Shown: positions 30,401-39,229, counted from the stretch's first letter. The stretch is 61,641 bases of DNA from an uncultured Pelagibacteraceae bacterium (GCA_902515985.1 CABXWY010000006.1:1-61641), one strand, 5' to 3'. Notes: a model not told the origin generated them from the letters alone. Program-made: numbers and translations.

Positions 30401-30541
30401 ATGAAAATTTATATTATTTGGCTTCTTGGGGTTATTATTTGGAATTTTGGCGTTCCGAATGCTGCTCCACTTGAAGATGTTGTTGTTGCAGTTGTCTTGT
30501 CTCTATTGACACAAGTAATGAAAAAATACTTAAAACTATAA
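30401..30541 (+). CDS. 46-residue small membrane peptide, unknown
   Basis: An ATG at 30401 opens a 46-residue frame ending TAA at 30541, exactly adjacent to the convergent DUF3047 stop. The first 17 residues (MKIYIIWLLGVIIWNFG) form one hydrophobic helix. The motif GVPNAAPLEDVVVAVVLSLL follows, with a basic end. The clean fit between ybgC and the DUF3047 gene supports it as a gene. I do not recognise a family, and the coding claim rests on frame, start and spacing only. Confidence 0.6.
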   Translation: MKIYIIWLLGVIIWNFGVPNAAPLEDVVVAVVLSLLTQVMKKYLKL

Positions 30542-31183
30542 TTACTGACTAGAAAAATAAATATTTTGATAATACGAAATTGCTTTTAGTTTTGAATTAT
30601 CAGTATCAGTCATTATAGCAATTCCACTTAACTCGTTTACATCAAGATTATGTAAAAGTTTGAAGTGTTCTTTAACATTAGCTTTTACTGTTACCCACTC
30701 ATTTAAATTTTGCATTGTAGTCGATAAAACATAATCAAAAGATTTCTTTGTATATGGACTGCTCCAATATTCACCAATTTTATTATTACTAGAAAAAACA
30801 TAGTTTACTGCTCTATTAGAAAGAGCTGTAGATCCTGTTTTTTTTACAACAAAAACTCTGGCTGCAAAATCATGTCCTTTTTTTGAATTTTCATTAATTC
30901 CGGACAAATCTTTCTCGATTTTCCATGTAATGTTTATTATTGGAGTTTTGTTTAAATCAATCAGTATTTCCTTACCCAATCCTGATCCTACACCTTCGGC
31001 CTCGGCTCTTATATAGTTTCCATTTTCATTAGATCCTAATTCCCATAAGGTTTCACCTTTTACCTTTCTTTTTTTTAACTTGGTAAATTCTTCATTTGTA
31101 AATTCAAAAGCTTTTAATTGTTCAGAATTTACAGATGTTACAAGGAATAAAGATATAACTAGTATTTGGCTTAAGAATTTCAT
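30542..31183 (-). CDS. DUF3047 family exported protein
   Basis: This 213-residue protein has a Sec signal peptide (MKFLSQILVISLFLVTSVNS) and a mature beta-rich domain with LWELGSNENGNYIRAEAEGVGSGLGKEI and TWKIEKDLSG...DFAARVFVV, as in DUF3047 proteins. The C-terminal GIAIMTDTDNSKLKAISYYQNI is also typical. It is probably periplasmic. The biochemical role of the family is unknown. It abuts the convergent small peptide gene with no spacer. Confidence 0.8.
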   Translation of the reverse strand: MKFLSQILVISLFLVTSVNSEQLKAFEFTNEEFTKLKKRKVKGETLWELGSNENGNYIRAEAEGVGSGLGKEILIDLNKTPIINITWKIEKDLSGINENSKKGHDFAARVFVVKKTGSTALSNRAVNYVFSSNNKIGEYWSSPYTKKSFDYVLSTTMQNLNEWVTVKANVKEHFKLLHNLDVNELSGIAIMTDTDNSKLKAISYYQNIYFSSQ

Positions 31184-31293
31184 TTTTTAAACTTATATAC
31201 AGCAATGTAATTGATACAATAAATATTTTAAATTTCACAGTTTGGACAAGATTAAGACAATCTAAAATCAAATTTATTCACTATTTTGAAAGT

Positions 31294-31500
31294 ATGAAAC
31301 AAATAATCTATTTATTAATTCTATTATTTTTAACAAATTGCAGCACTCATACTGTAAAACTTGGAAAAAAATGTACTAAATTAGCTGCAGATAATACCTA
31401 TGAAAAATCTCTAATTTGGCTGATAGATAAGAAGAATATTGAGACTTTTGACCAAAAGATTAATAAAAAAAATTGCGAAATTAATGGAGAAAATGGATGA
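31294..31500 (+). CDS. Small putative lipoprotein (68 residues)
   Basis: The N-terminus MKQIIYLLILLFLTNCSTH is a short signal sequence ending in a lipobox-like FLTNC, so the protein is probably lipidated at Cys16. The mature part (about 52 residues) is lysine/asparagine-rich with two further cysteines. I do not recognise the family. It overlaps the next small gene by 4 bases (ATGA), suggesting a two-gene unit divergent from the DUF3047 gene. Confidence 0.65.
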   Translation: MKQIIYLLILLFLTNCSTHTVKLGKKCTKLAADNTYEKSLIWLIDKKNIETFDQKINKKNCEINGENG

Positions 31501-31625
31501 AAACTCTTTCGGTGATTGCTTTATTAGTCTACTGGTCGGTGATTATTTTAGCTCCTGTAATAGCTAAAGAACAAGGTAAATTTTCTAATAATATAATTTA
31601 TCCAAAAAAAAAACCTAGTAAGTAG
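31497..31625 (+). CDS. 42-residue exported or membrane peptide, unknown
   Basis: The ATG overlaps the stop of the small lipoprotein gene, and the frame runs 42 residues to TAG at 31625. Residues 4-23 are hydrophobic (LSVIALLVYWSVIILAPVIA) with an A-K site that could be a signal-peptide cleavage position. The short mature part ends in a lysine run. It overlaps the end of the convergent SDR gene by 11 bases. Real translation is likely but unproven. Confidence 0.55.
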   Translation: MKTLSVIALLVYWSVIILAPVIAKEQGKFSNNIIYPKKKPSK

Positions 31626-32358
31626 ATCTACCTCCACTTATGTCAAATACAGCTGCAGTAGAAAAAGAATTTTCGTCAGAAGAAAGCCAACAGACTAAGG
31701 AAGACAATTCATCAAGCTCTAAAAATCGTCCTCTTGGAACTTTTGATAACATTCTTTGTACATGTTCTTTAGACATTTGATCTAAAATACGTGTTTTAGC
31801 TCCAGCAGGTGTAACTGCATTGACTGCTATGTTATATTCTGCCAATTCTTTTCCTAAAGATTTGGTTAAGCCCAAAACTCCAGCCTTTGCAGAACTATAT
31901 GCACTAGCATTAGCATTACCATCTTTTCCTGAAACAGAGGCTATATTTACAATTCTCCCATAATTATTTTTGATCATTATTGGGGCTATAACTTTACAAC
32001 AAATGTAGGTTCCATTTAAATTTACATCTATTATTTTTTTCCAATCCTCAATTGGATAGTTCCATAATTCAGCCGTTGGTCCTGTGATACCAGCATTATT
32101 AATAAGTATATCCACTTTTGAATTTTTTAAATTTTCGATAGTTTTTTTTACCACATCAAAATTAGTAACATCTACTACATCATATTTTAAATTCTCGTTT
32201 TTTTCTTTTTTAATGACATTGGACAATTCGGTCTCGTCGTTATCCCAAATTCTTACTTCTGCTCCAAAGTGAAGAAATTTTTTAGCAATATCTAAACCAA
32301 AGCCTTGGGCTCCACCAGTTATAATTGCTGTTTTATTTTTTAAATCAAAGTTATTCAT
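31615..32358 (-). CDS. Short-chain dehydrogenase/reductase
   Basis: This is a 247-residue classical SDR. The nucleotide-binding motif is TGGAQGFGLDIA (about residues 14-25), with NNAGITG and the catalytic Ser-Tyr-Lys set in SVSGKDGNANASAYSSAKAG. An acidic residue after the second strand (RIWDND) suggests a preference for NAD over NADP. The C-terminal FDISGGRSTY resembles SDRs of sugar-acid or alcohol oxidation rather than FabG, but the substrate is not determined. It shares one base with the upstream permease gene, so the two are probably co-transcribed. Confidence 0.88.
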   Translation of the reverse strand: MNNFDLKNKTAIITGGAQGFGLDIAKKFLHFGAEVRIWDNDETELSNVIKKEKNENLKYDVVDVTNFDVVKKTIENLKNSKVDILINNAGITGPTAELWNYPIEDWKKIIDVNLNGTYICCKVIAPIMIKNNYGRIVNIASVSGKDGNANASAYSSAKAGVLGLTKSLGKELAEYNIAVNAVTPAGAKTRILDQMSKEHVQRMLSKVPRGRFLELDELSSLVCWLSSDENSFSTAAVFDISGGRSTY

Positions 32359-33815
32359 TACTTAGATGCTAACAGATAGTAAGTCACAAAAGAAATAAAA
32401 GCTCCAATCAGCCATGAAAAAGTTTGCAGAAACTGCATATTTACATTCCATATCGTCGATGATGCAAATATAAAGCCGATGATAACGGAGTATATAGCTT
32501 TGTAATGCCAACCATTGGAATAAAAATATGAACTTTCAATTTTTGAAGAAAAAATATCTTTATTAATAACCTTGCCCTTTTTAATCAAGTAATAATCACA
32601 TATTATTAATCCGAAAAGAGGTCCAAAAAAAGAGCCAATAGTATCCATAAAAGATAAAATTCCTATTTGACTAAGAACTGGAAGCCAAAAAATACTTATT
32701 AAAAGTCCAAAAAATATAATTAAAAAACCGCTAGATTTTAAATTAAGATTTTTTGGCAAAAAATTTAGTAAAGTATTTTGAGAAGGTATATAATTCGAAA
32801 TAAGATTTGTTGATAACGACGCAATAATAATAAAGAACAATGAAATAATCGTAAGATAAATATTGTCTATTTTTCCAATTATGTCGGTCGGATTAGTCAA
32901 AAACCTTTCTGCCTGTGTTAAATTAGAATTAAGTATGATATCTGCGCCAAGTGTTAATAAAACTGAAAATAAAGAAAATAATATTAAGTTTAGAATTAAA
33001 CTGAGATTTCCTTTATTTAACTGATTTTTGTCTTTTGCATATCTTGAATAATCACCAAAGTTTAGTAGTAAAATAGAAAAGAATGCAAACATTGTTCCGG
33101 TTACTGAAATAAACGGAGAAATGTTTTGTTTTTGGAAAATATTATTAGCATCAATCAGTTGATTAATAACCAAAAATAATTTTTGACCATGTTCTGACAA
33201 AATTATAATCAAAAATAATAATAGTCCAGAATAAACAAATATTGCGGAAAACTTGATTAGAGATTTATTAAAACGATGACCCTTAGTAAAAAGATAATAC
33301 TGAAAAGTAAATGTAATTAATAAAGCAAACCAATCAATTATATTTAATGCTAAGAAAAAAAAGAGAAATATCTCCTTGTTAAGAATATTTGGATCAATAT
33401 AGAAAAAAGATATTCTTATTAAGTATACAATGGATTTTGAAATAAAAAATGTCTGCACACCAAAAAAAAATATACCGATAATACCTCTCAACATTGCGAA
33501 ATATCTTGCAGCATTTAATCCAATTGAAATTCTAAGCAAAACTGGAAAAGGAATTCCGTGTTTCTGTGATAATGTTCCAATCAAGTTTGAAAGTAAATAA
33601 ACTAATAAAGTAGCAGCAATACTTCCAGATAAAACTATAAAAAAATTTAAATCATAAATTATGTATAAAGATGCTATAAGAGAAAAACCTATAATACTTT
33701 GAATATTGACAGCCCAGAAGCAAAAAAAATCTATCCATCTCCAATTTTTATCAACTGGATTTACAGAAACAATTTCCCAATTAACTAAGTCAAATTTTTC
33801 TTTATTTGGAATCAC
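32358..33815 (-). CDS. NCS1-family permease (nucleobase/allantoin/hydantoin type)
   Basis: This 485-residue, about 12-helix transporter matches NCS1 carriers. The N-terminal segment NKNWRWIDFFCFWAVNIQSI resembles their NxDL/PxxxRxW region, and there are GIPFPVLLRISIGLNAARYFAMLRGIIGIFFFGVQ, INFGDYSRY-like LLNFGDYSRYAKD, and a late GSFFGPLFGLIICDYYLIKKG. The family imports nucleobases, allantoin, hydantoins or thiamine-like rings with Na+ or H+. The substrate cannot be fixed. It lies between the TRAP permease gene and the SDR gene on the same strand. Confidence 0.87.
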   Translation of the reverse strand: MIPNKEKFDLVNWEIVSVNPVDKNWRWIDFFCFWAVNIQSIIGFSLIASLYIIYDLNFFIVLSGSIAATLLVYLLSNLIGTLSQKHGIPFPVLLRISIGLNAARYFAMLRGIIGIFFFGVQTFFISKSIVYLIRISFFYIDPNILNKEIFLFFFLALNIIDWFALLITFTFQYYLFTKGHRFNKSLIKFSAIFVYSGLLLFLIIILSEHGQKLFLVINQLIDANNIFQKQNISPFISVTGTMFAFFSILLLNFGDYSRYAKDKNQLNKGNLSLILNLILFSLFSVLLTLGADIILNSNLTQAERFLTNPTDIIGKIDNIYLTIISLFFIIIASLSTNLISNYIPSQNTLLNFLPKNLNLKSSGFLIIFFGLLISIFWLPVLSQIGILSFMDTIGSFFGPLFGLIICDYYLIKKGKVINKDIFSSKIESSYFYSNGWHYKAIYSVIIGFIFASSTIWNVNMQFLQTFSWLIGAFISFVTYYLLASK

Positions 33816-33839
33816 ATTTTCATATTAAACAAATATGAT

Positions 33840-35174
33840 TTACTGTCCATACAAGAGAGTTGGTAACCAAAGTGCAATCTTAGGAAATATAATAATTAAG
33901 ATTAAACCAATTACTTGAAGACCCATAAATTGCATCATTCCAAGATAAATATCTTTTAAATCCCATTCTGGAACTACCCCTTTTAAAAAATATGCAGATA
34001 ATGCAACTGGTGGCGAGAGCCAGGCGGTTTGTAGATTTACTGCAACTAAAATTGCAAACCAAGTTAGGTTAAAACCAAGAGCTTCTACTAAAGGTAAGAT
34101 GATAGGTATAATAATCATTACAATTGGTACCCATTCCAATGGCCAACCTAAAAGAAATATCATAACCATAATCATTGCAAGTATTAGATATTTATTCATT
34201 TCTAAACCTAATAAAAATTCCGTTAATAATGTGGGTGTTCCAAGTCTTGCAAAAACTGCTCCAAAAAAATTCGAAGCGGCGACCAAAACCATGATAAGAG
34301 CTGTAATCTCTAAAGTTTTAACCAGAGCTTCTTGTAGCTTTGGTAATGTTAATTTTTTATAGGCTAAAGATAAAAGTAATGCACCCATTGCTCCACATCC
34401 AGCTGCTTCGGTAGGTGTTGCAAAACCAAAGAGTATACTTCCAAGTGCAGCAAAAACTAAAGCTGCTGGCGGTACTAAACCTAGAAAAAATTCGATCAAA
34501 ACTTCTTTCATGCTAGCAGCTCTCATATCCTCAGGTAACACTGGCCCAAGTTTAGGATTCAGCATACATCTTATTGTTGTGTATGCTGCATACAATGAAG
34601 CTAATAATATTCCAGGCATTATAGCTGCAGCAAATAAATCGATTACAGGTATTTCCATTATTGGGCCCATTACAACCAACATAATACTTGGTGGAATTAA
34701 AATTCCTAAAGTTCCCCCTGCTGTGATAGTACCTGCTGCTAGTCTTACATCGTATTTTGATCTATTCATGGATTTTGCAGCCATAATTCCAAGTATTGTA
34801 ACAGAAGCTCCAACAATTCCTGTAGCAGCTGCAAATATTACAGAAACAAATAAAACAGCATAATATAAAGAGCCTCTTACCCTAGATAGCATTAATTGGA
34901 ATGCAGAAAATAACCTTTCCATCAATCCTGCTTGTTCCATCATAATCCCCATAAAGACAAAGAGTGGAACTGCGGCAAGTGTTTGTTCAGTCATTACCAT
35001 TGAAAATTGAAGAGTCATTAAATAAAAAACTAACTTTCCAAAACCTAAATAACCAAAGACAAAACCTAAAAATATCAAAGTAAAAGATATTGGAAATCCA
35101 ACAAATATTGCAAAGAGCATTACACCTACAAGAATAAAACCTAAAATTGCTGGATCGATAAATTCAGCAATCAT
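33840..35174 (-). CDS. dctM: TRAP transporter large permease (DctM type)
   Basis: This 444-residue protein with about 12 helices is the transport channel of a TRAP system, which imports organic acids using a sodium gradient and a periplasmic binding protein. DctM features include FVGFPISFTLIFLGFVFGYLG, PLFVFMGIMMEQAGLMERLF, GIVGASVTILGIMAAKSM and GTLGILIPPSIMLVVMG. It overlaps dctQ by 4 bases. The subtype is the 2-oxoacid/mannitol-chloroaromatic-like group by general appearance; the cargo is unknown. Confidence 0.93.
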   Translation of the reverse strand: MIAEFIDPAILGFILVGVMLFAIFVGFPISFTLIFLGFVFGYLGFGKLVFYLMTLQFSMVMTEQTLAAVPLFVFMGIMMEQAGLMERLFSAFQLMLSRVRGSLYYAVLFVSVIFAAATGIVGASVTILGIMAAKSMNRSKYDVRLAAGTITAGGTLGILIPPSIMLVVMGPIMEIPVIDLFAAAIMPGILLASLYAAYTTIRCMLNPKLGPVLPEDMRAASMKEVLIEFFLGLVPPAALVFAALGSILFGFATPTEAAGCGAMGALLLSLAYKKLTLPKLQEALVKTLEITALIMVLVAASNFFGAVFARLGTPTLLTEFLLGLEMNKYLILAMIMVMIFLLGWPLEWVPIVMIIIPIILPLVEALGFNLTWFAILVAVNLQTAWLSPPVALSAYFLKGVVPEWDLKDIYLGMMQFMGLQVIGLILIIIFPKIALWLPTLLYGQ

Positions 35175-35785
35175 TTAGCTGCTCCAGGCCATTCACCTTT
35201 TTTAGCAGCCCAATAGCTTTTAAATAATTCTGAAATTCCTTGAATGAGTAAAAATATTATTCCAATTAATAAACAGGTTTTAATAGGCCACATATAAGGC
35301 ATCCAAGTAGTATCCATACCTCTCTCACCTCTTTGAATAGACTCACCTACATAACCAATAGTCATATAAAGGAAAACCATAAGACCAGGAAAATAAAACA
35401 AAAGATATAACCAAAAATCTATCGTTCCTTGTGTTTTAGTTTTGAAATTTCTATATAAAAAATCTGCTCTAATATGAACACCTCTTGAAAGAGCGTATCC
35501 AGCTCCCAACATAAATAGGGCGCCATACAAAAATCTACTTATATCATAAGCCCAAATTGTCGGAGCTAAAAATAATTTTCTCGCTAAGACTTCATAAGTC
35601 ATAGCAAAAATTAATGGAATTAAAATCCAGCAGACAATATTTCCAATAATTTTACTGAATTTATCAATTCTAACAATAGACTTAGCCATCCATAATGGCA
35701 TATCATCAGGCATCTTACCTGAACCACCTCGCCTTTCAGCAATCATTTCATCTGAAATATCTAATTTTGATGGTTCTTCTTTCAT
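35171..35785 (-). CDS. dctQ: TRAP transporter small permease (DctQ type)
   Basis: This 204-residue protein has four membrane helices. The N-terminal 40 residues are hydrophilic (MKEEPSKLDISDEMIAERRG), longer than in simple DctQ proteins and typical of those that partner TakP-like binding proteins. The segments EVLARKLFLAPTIWAYDISRFLYGALFMLGAGYAL and GVHIRADFLYR are characteristic. It pairs with dctM (4-base overlap). A strong hairpin lies between it and the upstream binding-protein gene. Confidence 0.92.
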   Translation of the reverse strand: MKEEPSKLDISDEMIAERRGGSGKMPDDMPLWMAKSIVRIDKFSKIIGNIVCWILIPLIFAMTYEVLARKLFLAPTIWAYDISRFLYGALFMLGAGYALSRGVHIRADFLYRNFKTKTQGTIDFWLYLLFYFPGLMVFLYMTIGYVGESIQRGERGMDTTWMPYMWPIKTCLLIGIIFLLIQGISELFKSYWAAKKGEWPGAAK

Positions 35786-35802
35786 AAAATTTTAGTTAAA
35801 AA

Positions 35803-35831
35803 TTAGAGCGGACTGTAAAAGTCCGCTCTAA
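35803..35831 (-). terminator. Intercistronic hairpin/attenuator between dctP and dctQM
   Basis: TTAGAGCGGACT and AGTCCGCTCTAA form a perfect 12-bp stem with a 5-base loop, and on the minus strand it is followed by TTTTT. It starts 22 bases after the dctP stop and ends 18 bases before dctQ. This is a standard intrinsic terminator shape. It probably lets much more binding-protein message than permease message accumulate, as in other binding-protein operons, either by partial termination or by 3' end protection. Confidence 0.85.
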
Positions 35832-35853
35832 CAAAATCAAGATTAATTACTGA

Positions 35854-36945
35854 TTACTTTAATGTTGCAGCGTGAGCCATTCCTAGCTTCGCATTTGACA
35901 TTTGAGCACCACTCCAGAAAGGAACAGCTACATCAGCAAACTCTTTCATAGAGTCATAAACTTTTTTGAAAAATGCATTTTTCTCAGCATTTTTATTCAA
36001 AGTAGCTTTTGCAGCAGCCATATATTCTACGAAGTAGTCAGATGGAGTATCTTCTAGTATTACTCCATGCTTTGTAGTTAACTGTTGTAATGCTTTTCCG
36101 TTTTCATAGATTCTGTAACTTAAAGATTTAGCTAATGACGCATTAGCTGCTACTTCAAGAGACTTTTTCTCATGATCGCTCATAGCATTATAAGTTTTTC
36201 CAGTAATATAAAAATCTGCATTTACCACTACTTGGTGTAAACCTTGTAGGTAATAGTGCTTTAATACTTTTTGGAAACCAAAAACCATGTCTGGCTTAGG
36301 ACAACACCACTCAGCAGCATCGATTGTACCTGCTTCTAGAGCTGGAAGAATATCTCCACCACCCATAGCAACAGATGCTATACCAATGTCTTTGTAAGTT
36401 TGTCCTGGAATTCCAGGAGGAGTTCTGAATTTATATTTTCTAAAATCAGCCATATCTTTAATTGGTTTTGGAAACCAACCTAAAGCCTCTGGACCAACTG
36501 GTTGAAGCATAAATCCTTTGATGTCTCTTCCCATTTCTTTCCATAATTGATCATAAAGCTCTTTACCACCACCGTACTGAAACCATGATAAGAAAGCTAA
36601 GTTGTCTATACCAACACCACCACCAGCTACTGGCGAACCAAACAACATAGCAGCAGGATGATCTCCTGACCAATAGTGAGTCCAGGCAAATCCACAATCG
36701 ATTAGTCCTTTATCAACTGCATCTAATGTTTCTTTTACCCCAACAACAGCACCTGCTGGTAAAATTTCAAATTTTAAAGAACCACTAGTCAGAGTTGTTA
36801 CCGTGTCAGTAAAGTCTTTTAACATTTTAACTTCATCAGCTTTAGTGTTAAGGACAGTCTGACATTTTAGTGTTTTTGCATTAGCATTTGACATAAAGCC
36901 AACTACAAATACAACACCTAACATAAATGAAATGATTTTTTTCAT
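35854..36945 (-). CDS. dctP: TRAP transporter substrate-binding protein (DctP family)
   Basis: This 363-residue periplasmic protein has a signal peptide (MKKIISFMLGVVFVVGFMSNANA). The family features KFEILPAGAVVGVKETLDAVDKG, KFRTPPGIPGQTYKDIG and GGGDILPALEAGTIDAAEW resemble TakP-type 2-oxoacid binders. The paired tryptophans and the CC in AEWCCPKPD lie where substrate contacts are expected. It has a good ribosome-binding site (AGGGGA 6 bases before the ATG), consistent with high expression. It is divergent from a GMC oxidoreductase gene. The ligand is not known; a sulfonate or an oxoacid would fit the neighbourhood. Confidence 0.92.
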   Translation of the reverse strand: MKKIISFMLGVVFVVGFMSNANAKTLKCQTVLNTKADEVKMLKDFTDTVTTLTSGSLKFEILPAGAVVGVKETLDAVDKGLIDCGFAWTHYWSGDHPAAMLFGSPVAGGGVGIDNLAFLSWFQYGGGKELYDQLWKEMGRDIKGFMLQPVGPEALGWFPKPIKDMADFRKYKFRTPPGIPGQTYKDIGIASVAMGGGDILPALEAGTIDAAEWCCPKPDMVFGFQKVLKHYYLQGLHQVVVNADFYITGKTYNAMSDHEKKSLEVAANASLAKSLSYRIYENGKALQQLTTKHGVILEDTPSDYFVEYMAAAKATLNKNAEKNAFFKKVYDSMKEFADVAVPFWSGAQMSNAKLGMAHAATLK

Positions 36946-37054
36946 TATTTCCCCTTTTCTTGTTAAATTTAACTTCCTTATCCTTTCAAAAAAAAGCTAA
37001 TGTGACAAGTGGCAATTCATTTAATTTTATGTCAAAAAGCGTTAATAAGTAGAC

Positions 37055-38650
37055 ATGGAAGAGTTTGATTATATAATTATTGGTGCGGGTTCTGCTGGTT
37101 GCGTTTTAACAAATAGAATTATCAATTCTGGAAAATATAAAGTTCTTTTACTCGAAGCTGGAGGTAATGATAGTTATCCATGGATACATATTCCAGTTGG
37201 ATATTACAAAACTTTACATAATCCAAAAACGGATTGGTGCTTTAAAACAGAGCCAGATGAAACAATGGAAAATGTCTCAATACCTTACCCTAGAGGGAAA
37301 ACTTTAGGAGGCAGTTCTTCGATAAATGGACTTCTTTATATTAGAGGACAGGAACAAGATTACGATGTGTGGAGACAATTAGGCAACAAAGGTTGGAGTT
37401 GGCGTGAAGTTTTGCCATATTTTATTAAAGCTGAAGACCAGGAAAGAGGAAAAAGTGAGTTCCATGGAAAAGATGGTCCATTAGCTGTCTCAGATCAAAG
37501 AATTAAACTAGATATTTTAAATGTTTTTCAAAATGCTGCAAATGAAGTTGGCATTCCAAGAGTAGATGATTTTAATAAGGGGGATAATTTTGGTTGTGGA
37601 TATTTCCAAGTTACAGAAAGAAATGGTTTAAGGTGTAGTGCTGCAGTAGGTTATTTAAACCCAATAAAAAATAATAAAAATTTAAAAATTGAAACTAACT
37701 GTCACGTTCAAAAAATTAATTTTGAAAATAATAAAGCAGTAAGTGTGAATTATTATAAAGATAATTCAAAATTTACAGTTAAGGCCAATAGGGAAATTTT
37801 ACTTAGTGCAGGTTCAATTGGAAGTCCTCAAATACTTCAAGTCTCTGGTATAGGTGATGGTATTAAGCTAAATAATTTAGGTATTGATATTATTAAAGAT
37901 TTAAAAGGTGTAGGACGAAACCTTCAAGACCATTTAATGTTTAGACCTGTTTACAAACTAAAAAATATCAAAACTTTGAACAAAAAAATTAATAGTATAT
38001 TTGGAAAACTTTTAATTGGATTAGAATATGTTTTTTTAAGAAAAGGACCAATGACTATGGGGGCTAGTCAACTATGTGGTTTTGCAAAAAGTGATATCAC
38101 TAGAGAAACACCTAATTTACAGTTCCATATTCAGCCAATTAGCACTGATAAACTTGGTGGTTCAAGACTTCATGATTTTAATGCATTTACTCCAACAGTT
38201 GCAAATATAAGACCAACAAGTAGAGGTGAGATAAATATTATAAGCTCAGACTCTAGAGATAATCCAAAAATAAAAATGAATTATCTATCAACCGAAGAAG
38301 ACAGAAAAGTTGCAGCAGATGGTATTAAGCTAATTAGAAAAATAGTAATGGAAACAAATGAATTTAAAAAATATGAGCCAGAAGAATATAGACCAGGATT
38401 TCATATTAAAAATGAAGAGGAAATAGTGAAAGCTTGTAGTCATTACGCCCAAACAATCTTTCATCCTGTAGGAACATGTAAAATGGGTGATGATAATAAT
38501 GCTGTTGTATCTGATGACTTAAAAGTACATGGAATAGAAAATTTAAGAGTTATTGATGCATCTATTATGCCTAATATTACATCCGGAAATACTAATGCTC
38601 CAACCATAATGATTGCCGAAAAGGGTGCTGATATGATATTGAACAGTTGA
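37055..38650 (+). CDS. GMC-family FAD oxidoreductase (choline dehydrogenase-like)
   Basis: This 531-residue flavoenzyme oxidises a primary or secondary alcohol. The FAD motif is DYIIIGAGSAGCVLTNRI at the start, the GMC signatures are YPRGKTLGGSSSINGLLYIRG (about residues 79-99) and GSIGSPQILQVSGIG, and the catalytic histidine region is HPVGTCKMG with SGNTNAPTIMIAEK at the end. It resembles BetA, but the substrate cannot be called from motifs alone. It is transcribed away from the TRAP operon across a 109-base gap, so the pair may share regulation and substrate. Confidence 0.9.
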   Translation: MEEFDYIIIGAGSAGCVLTNRIINSGKYKVLLLEAGGNDSYPWIHIPVGYYKTLHNPKTDWCFKTEPDETMENVSIPYPRGKTLGGSSSINGLLYIRGQEQDYDVWRQLGNKGWSWREVLPYFIKAEDQERGKSEFHGKDGPLAVSDQRIKLDILNVFQNAANEVGIPRVDDFNKGDNFGCGYFQVTERNGLRCSAAVGYLNPIKNNKNLKIETNCHVQKINFENNKAVSVNYYKDNSKFTVKANREILLSAGSIGSPQILQVSGIGDGIKLNNLGIDIIKDLKGVGRNLQDHLMFRPVYKLKNIKTLNKKINSIFGKLLIGLEYVFLRKGPMTMGASQLCGFAKSDITRETPNLQFHIQPISTDKLGGSRLHDFNAFTPTVANIRPTSRGEINIISSDSRDNPKIKMNYLSTEEDRKVAADGIKLIRKIVMETNEFKKYEPEEYRPGFHIKNEEEIVKACSHYAQTIFHPVGTCKMGDDNNAVVSDDLKVHGIENLRVIDASIMPNITSGNTNAPTIMIAEKGADMILNS

Positions 38651-39228
38651 TGTTAACTGAACAAATTCTAATTTTTATTCAAATTATTTTATTAGACTTG
38701 GTGCTTGCTGGAGATAATGCAATAATAATTGGTATGGTCGCATCTCAATTTCCAAACGACCAAAGAAAAAAGATTATTTTTTGGGGAATAAGTGCAGCAA
38801 TTGTTTTAAGAATTATATTTACATTGATAACTGCTTACCTTCTACAAATAACTGGTTTGAGATTAATTGGAGGTGTGTTGCTATTATACGTTTGTTATAA
38901 ATTATATGTTGATGTTGTAAAAGATGGTCCAAAAAAAGAAGATGGTCCAAATATTGAAAAGTCAAGTTTATTTAAGGCTATTACTACAATTATTATAGCA
39001 GATGTGACCATGAGTTTAGATAATGTTTTAGCAGTAGCGGGTGCAGCAAAAGATCATTATTTTTTATTAATATTTGGTCTAGTATTATCAATTGCCCTAA
39101 TGGCAGTAGCTGCTAATTTAATATCTCAATGGATCAAAAAATATAAATGGATCGCGTGGCTAGGACTATTTGCAATATTAATAGTGGCAATTGATTTGAT
39201 TTATACAGATTTAAAGTTATTCATATAA
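38650..39228 (+). CDS. TerC-family integral membrane protein (YjbE subfamily)
   Basis: This 192-residue protein has about six to seven helices and the paired acidic helix motifs LLDLVLAGDNAIIIGMVA (about residues 14-31) and IADVTMSLDNVLAVAGAA (about 116-133) that define the TerC superfamily. In Bacillus, TerC proteins export manganese to serve secreted metalloproteins. The ATG at 38650 overlaps the GMC stop by one base; an adjacent TTG is less likely. Metal transport here is inferred. Confidence 0.85.
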   Translation: MLTEQILIFIQIILLDLVLAGDNAIIIGMVASQFPNDQRKKIIFWGISAAIVLRIIFTLITAYLLQITGLRLIGGVLLLYVCYKLYVDVVKDGPKKEDGPNIEKSSLFKAITTIIIADVTMSLDNVLAVAGAAKDHYFLLIFGLVLSIALMAVAANLISQWIKKYKWIAWLGLFAILIVAIDLIYTDLKLFI

Positions 39229-39229
39229 A

